Source: Alistipes sp. (lineage in GTDB: Bacteria > Bacteroidota > Bacteroidia > Bacteroidales > Rikenellaceae). From it: 64,000 nt of DNA. Position 1 is the first letter of the stretch; each line of letters starts with the position of its first letter. The position numbers were made by a program, and so were the translations under genes. The notes beneath the pieces were generated by a model that was not told the origin of the DNA, did no database searches, and worked only from the letters and a program-made list of their open reading frames with translations. This document shows positions 61,250 to 64,000 of this stretch, piece by piece. The stretch spans positions 1 through 64,000 of the forward strand of contig JAFQTX010000001.1 in the NCBI GenBank assembly GCA_017408825.1. The letters run 5' to 3'.

Positions 61250-62020
61250 CTCCCTTCGCCATTGTTTGGGCACTGATGCGCCACTGCATTTCTGCGGCTC
61301 TGTATTGATGCTGTGGGCGGTATCTCTATACCAAGATTCACTATCTATATGTTTGCTCAGAACGTAAATAAGATACTTGATCACTGAAGCCTTTGCGTAT
61401 TCTGAATTGTAAATCTTTGAGAAGTTCCTCTCAACAACACATCTTTCAAACTCTTTAAATGAAATGCCCTTAAAAGCATCATCGCAGACATAGTCATATA
61501 CTTTGCGTAAGTAACACTGGTCGATTAAGCGACTTGATACACTTTGGCTTGGCTTGTTAATGGCGTAAATATCCACACCAAAAGTAAGCTCAATGCGTTT
61601 ACGCAAGATTGGCATATGTTTAATAAAACATTCAACATCAAACGTTCCAGGCATATTAAAGTCGTGGTCATCAACGAATCTCCTATAATACTGATACTCA
61701 CTCTCAGTGTCAAATTCGAGGTCAAGCTTCTCGGTTAATAGTTTAAGTAAATAGGTGTTGTCATATGACGAGTCCATATAATAAGCACTTATCATATCGG
61801 CAACTATTAAAGGTGAAGCGACACGGCTTAGTTCTACAATCGTGTAAAACTCGTCGTAGTTACACTCTTCTGGAAACGGAGTATAATCTAATAGTTCTCT
61901 ATCCTTCGCACGATTACGCTGCTCACATTCATCCTTGTAACATTTATCTATGATGCGTATTGCTTTGGATACAATTGCAATAATGTTTAGTTGTGCTATA
62001 AACTCTAAATTCTGTTTCAT
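61247..62020 (-). CDS. Unknown island protein
   Basis: A 257-aa, probably cytosolic, helical protein with many Cys and Tyr residues; no signal peptide or TM. I do not recognise the family. The last 20 or so residues (TEPQKCSGASVPKQWRRE) read into sequence that looks like a mobile-element edge and may not be native. It is AT-rich, like the rest of the island. Confidence 0.6.
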   Translation of the reverse strand: MKQNLEFIAQLNIIAIVSKAIRIIDKCYKDECEQRNRAKDRELLDYTPFPEECNYDEFYTIVELSRVASPLIVADMISAYYMDSSYDNTYLLKLLTEKLDLEFDTESEYQYYRRFVDDHDFNMPGTFDVECFIKHMPILRKRIELTFGVDIYAINKPSQSVSSRLIDQCYLRKVYDYVCDDAFKGISFKEFERCVVERNFSKIYNSEYAKASVIKYLIYVLSKHIDSESWYRDTAHSINTEPQKCSGASVPKQWRRE

Positions 62021-62723
62021 AGTTTTAGTTATTGTTAGGGGTTATTATCCCTATGCCAAATGCGCTGAACGCTGGCTACAGATTTGTTAGTTCCAATTTA
62101 TGGGTTGATAACACTTGGGGATATATCCTGCGGCCGTGCTGTTTTGGTTATCTTTTATTGTGGTTGCAATCAGTCCAAATCCTTCCACATTGCAACGGCG
62201 AAGTTATGAAGGATTTTGCAAACAAACAAGATGTACCCCCGTTAGGGGTACAATGTTCGTGGCGAGAATGATGCTGGAGGGCGATATTTTTTTTAGGTTT
62301 CCTTATTGGTTTCGATAAATCGATATCGCAATTAGCTGTGAAATGCGAAGTTATACTTTCGAGGCGGCATCATATGCCCTAAATCACCCGAATACACCCT
62401 TAGCGCTTTGATGGCAATTTGCCCAGAAAATCTATTATAATTTGCCAAATCGCCTTAAAAAATCGAGATTTGGCAAATTATAAGCAAAAATCAAGACGAA
62501 AATCAGGAATTCCCTTCAAAACGCATACTTTGATAGAGGCCTTCTCTTGTCGCAAATTTATCGTATTTTGTGGCAAATATATCAATTGTCGCAGACTGTC
62601 TTAGTGAATTTCGTAGTAGACACAAATTGAATAAGATTACTCCTTCTTTTTAAACTATCTGGATTTGCTCGTAACATTACAAATAAAGCACTTTTTACTC
62701 AATTCGCATAGTAAACAAGTGAA
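62021..62723. other. Gene-free island stretch
   Basis: About 700 bp. The first 250 bp are richer in GC and hold short frames (62032-62271, 62115-62318) I cannot support as genes. A small hairpin TGTACCCC/GGGGTACA lies at 62232-62252 and a perfect 17-bp inverted repeat at 62435-62483. Confidence 0.5.
62435..62483. repeat. 17-bp perfect inverted repeat
   Basis: TTATAATTTGCCAAATC (62435-62451) and its exact complement (62467-62483) around a 15-nt loop, in non-coding AT-rich DNA. Confidence 0.7.
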
Positions 62724-63142
62724 ATTTTCACATTACCCCTGGACGACCGTGGCGATGTTGTAGGTTTTGGAGCATCGTGCATAGTGGGCAATTCAAAGGA
62801 TGGCAGTGTGAGACTTGACTTGTTTTACACCGATCCTTTTATCCGTCCACAGGAGTAGGTTGATACTATCCGCATGGCAGCAGTGGAATACATTGCTGCA
62901 ACGAAGATGGACGTAGTATCGAGAGGTGGTCGTAAGAAGAATTTCTGGGATTTACATATGTGCGTGATAAATATTTTGTCAAGCAACTGCTTCCGCTCTA
63001 TCAGGAGCGCTACCCATACGGAGCAACAGAAGAGGAGTGTATGGCGGGATTAATGAACTTTACGGTAGCCGATACAGAGCCCGATCCAGTATCTTTGCTC
63101 GGTAAAGTTTAGCAACTAATTAAGTTTGATTGTATAGATTAA
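62724..63142 (+). pseudogene. Decayed AbiEii-type nucleotidyltransferase toxin
   Basis: Translation shows EIFTLPLDDRGDVVGFG.. then VRLDLFYTDPFIRPQE, an in-frame TAG (62856-62858), then AAVEYIAATKMDVVSRGGRK matching the AbiEii/AbiGii region that usually reads iAAmKLdAisrRgsrKDF.DL; after a frameshift near 62945-62965 the C-terminal part QLLPLYQERYPYGATEEECMAGL..ADTEPDPVSLLGKV continues to a second TAG (63109-63111) and TAA 63140-63142. The N-terminal catalytic part is missing. The cognate antitoxin (AbiEi) is also absent. A non-functional remnant of an abortive-infection system. Confidence 0.75.
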
Positions 63143-63167
63143 ATTTCCTAAGAAACAATAAATTTTG

Positions 63168-63175
63168 TACCTTTG
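63168..63175 (+). promoter_or_regulatory. -7 box upstream of the RT locus
   Basis: TACCTTTG matches TAnnTTTG exactly; the -33 element is not clear. The transcript would begin near 63182, about 345 nt before the first ORF. Confidence 0.55.
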
Positions 63176-63181
63176 TGGCGT

Positions 63182-63527
63182 ATTCGTTCTTTGATAGAGT
63201 GGAAGAAGGTTTAATAGACCAAGAAGTACTACGAAACTAAAGTGATTTTTTCACAACCTTATTGGTATTAACGGGGAGCCGCAAGTCGAATCGACAAGAC
63301 GACATATCCACGTAATAGATTTGTTACGCTATATAGTATCTCAATTATTTGGATAGGATGTGTTCTGTTTGTTATTTTTTGATATTGCATAAAACTCGTA
63401 TAATGCTTCAGCAATGTGGCATGGGAAAATAGAGAGCAAACGAAGGTCAATGCATATAGTACTTTTAGGTTGGTAATACTGATGGTGGCATGGCAATATT
63501 GCCGTAAAACCTTTAAAAGTATTAAAA
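63182..63527 (+). ncRNA. Candidate structured leader or retron-type ncRNA
   Basis: Gene-free stretch between a -7 box and the small ORF that precedes the reverse transcriptase. Hairpins: GTGATTTTTTCAC (63242-63254), GTCGAATCGAC (63285-63295), CGTAA/TTACG (63311-63328), GGCAATATTGCC (63492-63503) inside a longer stem AGTACTTTTAGGTT with AACCTTTAAAAGTATT. Position and length fit the template RNA of retron or DRT systems, but I could not establish the diagnostic a1/a2 pairing. Confidence 0.35.
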
Positions 63528-63749
63528 ATGGTTAAAGTAAAAAGACCAATTAAGCCTTCAAAAAGGGTACGTAAGGCACACCCTCATTGCTCTTCTTCGA
63601 TGGAAAGAGCTACCAAAAAGATTCGCGAAACGACAAGATTTGTTAGAAGCATAAGAAAGTTGCTGTGCGAATTATGGAAGTTGGTTAAGTATGTAATAGT
63701 AATAATTCTTACTATTTTATTTTTACTTGGCTATCCATCGGCTCTCTAA
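63528..63749 (+). CDS. Small basic single-TM protein beside the reverse transcriptase
   Basis: A 73-aa protein with a strongly basic N-terminal half (VKVKRPIKPSKRVRKAHPH; RATKKIRETTRFVRSIRK) and one C-terminal TM helix (LVKYVIVIILTILFLLGY). No known family recognised. It ends 16 bp before the RT start codon, so is co-transcribed with it. A membrane-acting effector or an RT accessory protein are both possible. Confidence 0.6.
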   Translation: MVKVKRPIKPSKRVRKAHPHCSSSMERATKKIRETTRFVRSIRKLLCELWKLVKYVIVIILTILFLLGYPSAL

Positions 63750-63765
63750 TTTCTTCTCCTAAGTT

Positions 63766-64000
63766 ATGATTCGTACATTAAAACATCTAACATATACTTT
63801 AAGAACCGGGTTGGCAACAATTAATGATATTCTTGCCAACATTGATTCGTACTATATATCGTGGTCAAAAGTTAAGACCGATAAAGATACTGGTCTCCCA
63901 TTAACAGATGCTGATGGCAATCATCGAACTCGTCAACTTAATTCCACAAAAATTGAGCTTAAAAGGATTCAGAAAAGAATTCTTGCGCTATTGATGTCCC
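63766..64000 (+). CDS. Reverse transcriptase, N-terminal fragment (cut by window end)
   Basis: The 78 codons present begin ATG 63766 (IRTLKHLTYTLRTGLATIND) and show the N-terminal signature of retron-like or defence-type bacterial RTs: NIDSYYISW, a linker region with GLPLTDADGNHRTRQLN, and ELKRIQKRILALL, equivalent to the conserved (P..LK.IQ..I...L) block before RT motif 1. The catalytic YxDD would lie beyond the window. AT-rich as the island. The group (retron, DRT or other) cannot be set from this part. Confidence 0.7.
   Translation, partial: MIRTLKHLTYTLRTGLATINDILANIDSYYISWSKVKTDKDTGLPLTDADGNHRTRQLNSTKIELKRIQKRILALLMS

Noticed and set aside
62032-62271. 79-aa frame in the island
   Set aside because: No ATG start in good context and two overlapping frames compete; I cannot support a gene, although the stretch is richer in GC than its surroundings.

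Overview
The window reads as a chromosomal segment of a gut-type Bacteroidales bacterium. Gene starts lack strong Shine-Dalgarno sequences, and many genes sit behind a Bacteroidetes -7 box (TAnnTTTG). There are many BACON-domain lipoproteins, a TonB-dependent receptor, a serC-serA-DUF1015 cluster, MtaB, LptF/G and an AlgI/DHHW O-acetylation set. An Alistipes/Rikenellaceae-like host would fit, but I cannot fix the genus from sequence alone.

Layout: 1-5.9 kb has tRNA-Phe, an AraC-type regulator, free methionine sulfoxide reductase, panD-panC, a small nuclease-fold protein, a redox-cysteine protein, a rhodanese lipoprotein, tRNA-Lys and ruvB. 6.1-16 kb is a cell-surface locus: a large BACON/OB-repeat lipoprotein, a secreted DNA/RNA endonuclease, an endonuclease/phosphatase-family protein, a TonB-dependent outer-membrane protein and a DUF5689 lipoprotein, together suggesting scavenging of extracellular nucleic acid. 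16.5-22.5 kb has a GH20 hexosaminidase and two BACON lipoproteins. 22.6-32 kb has an ion channel, mscL, a prolyl-tRNA editing protein, galK, the highly expressed serC-serA-DUF1015 set, and a small AT-rich islet of two unknown genes. 32.5-47.9 kb is housekeeping: yicC, gmk, nadD fused to a TPR segment, an M23 peptidase, fmt, lptF/G, a metal permease, mtaB, and a HAMP sensor-TrkH-SPOR-like-lipoprotein operon. 48-58.6 kb has the O-acetylation trio, rdgB, a nitroreductase, a HAD phosphatase, a beta-barrel/lipoprotein set and a secreted transglutaminase-like protein.

From tRNA-Arg (58.8 kb) onward the DNA becomes AT-rich and accessory. A tyrosine recombinase is flanked by two near-identical 203-bp inverted repeats, each ending in the tRNA-Arg 3' end. 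Beyond it lie an unknown gene, a decayed AbiEii-type toxin gene, and, at the window edge, a small membrane peptide gene followed by the first 78 codons of a reverse transcriptase. A promoter and about 350 bp of gene-free, hairpin-bearing sequence precede that pair. This looks like a retron-like or defence-associated RT locus in a tRNA-anchored defence island.

The second striking theme is intergenic. Several families of structured repeats recur between the core genes: modular hairpin arrays joined by CTAAAGGG / CCCTTTAG linkers (four loci, one with compensatory changes); 9-bp TTAGGACCA arrays around a GTCGGGTATC core (four loci); a smaller relative of these (two loci); modules with conserved ends and apical loops but different stems that begin at stop codons (two loci, five modules); and a repeat that carries a promoter and a palindrome in front of two unrelated genes.
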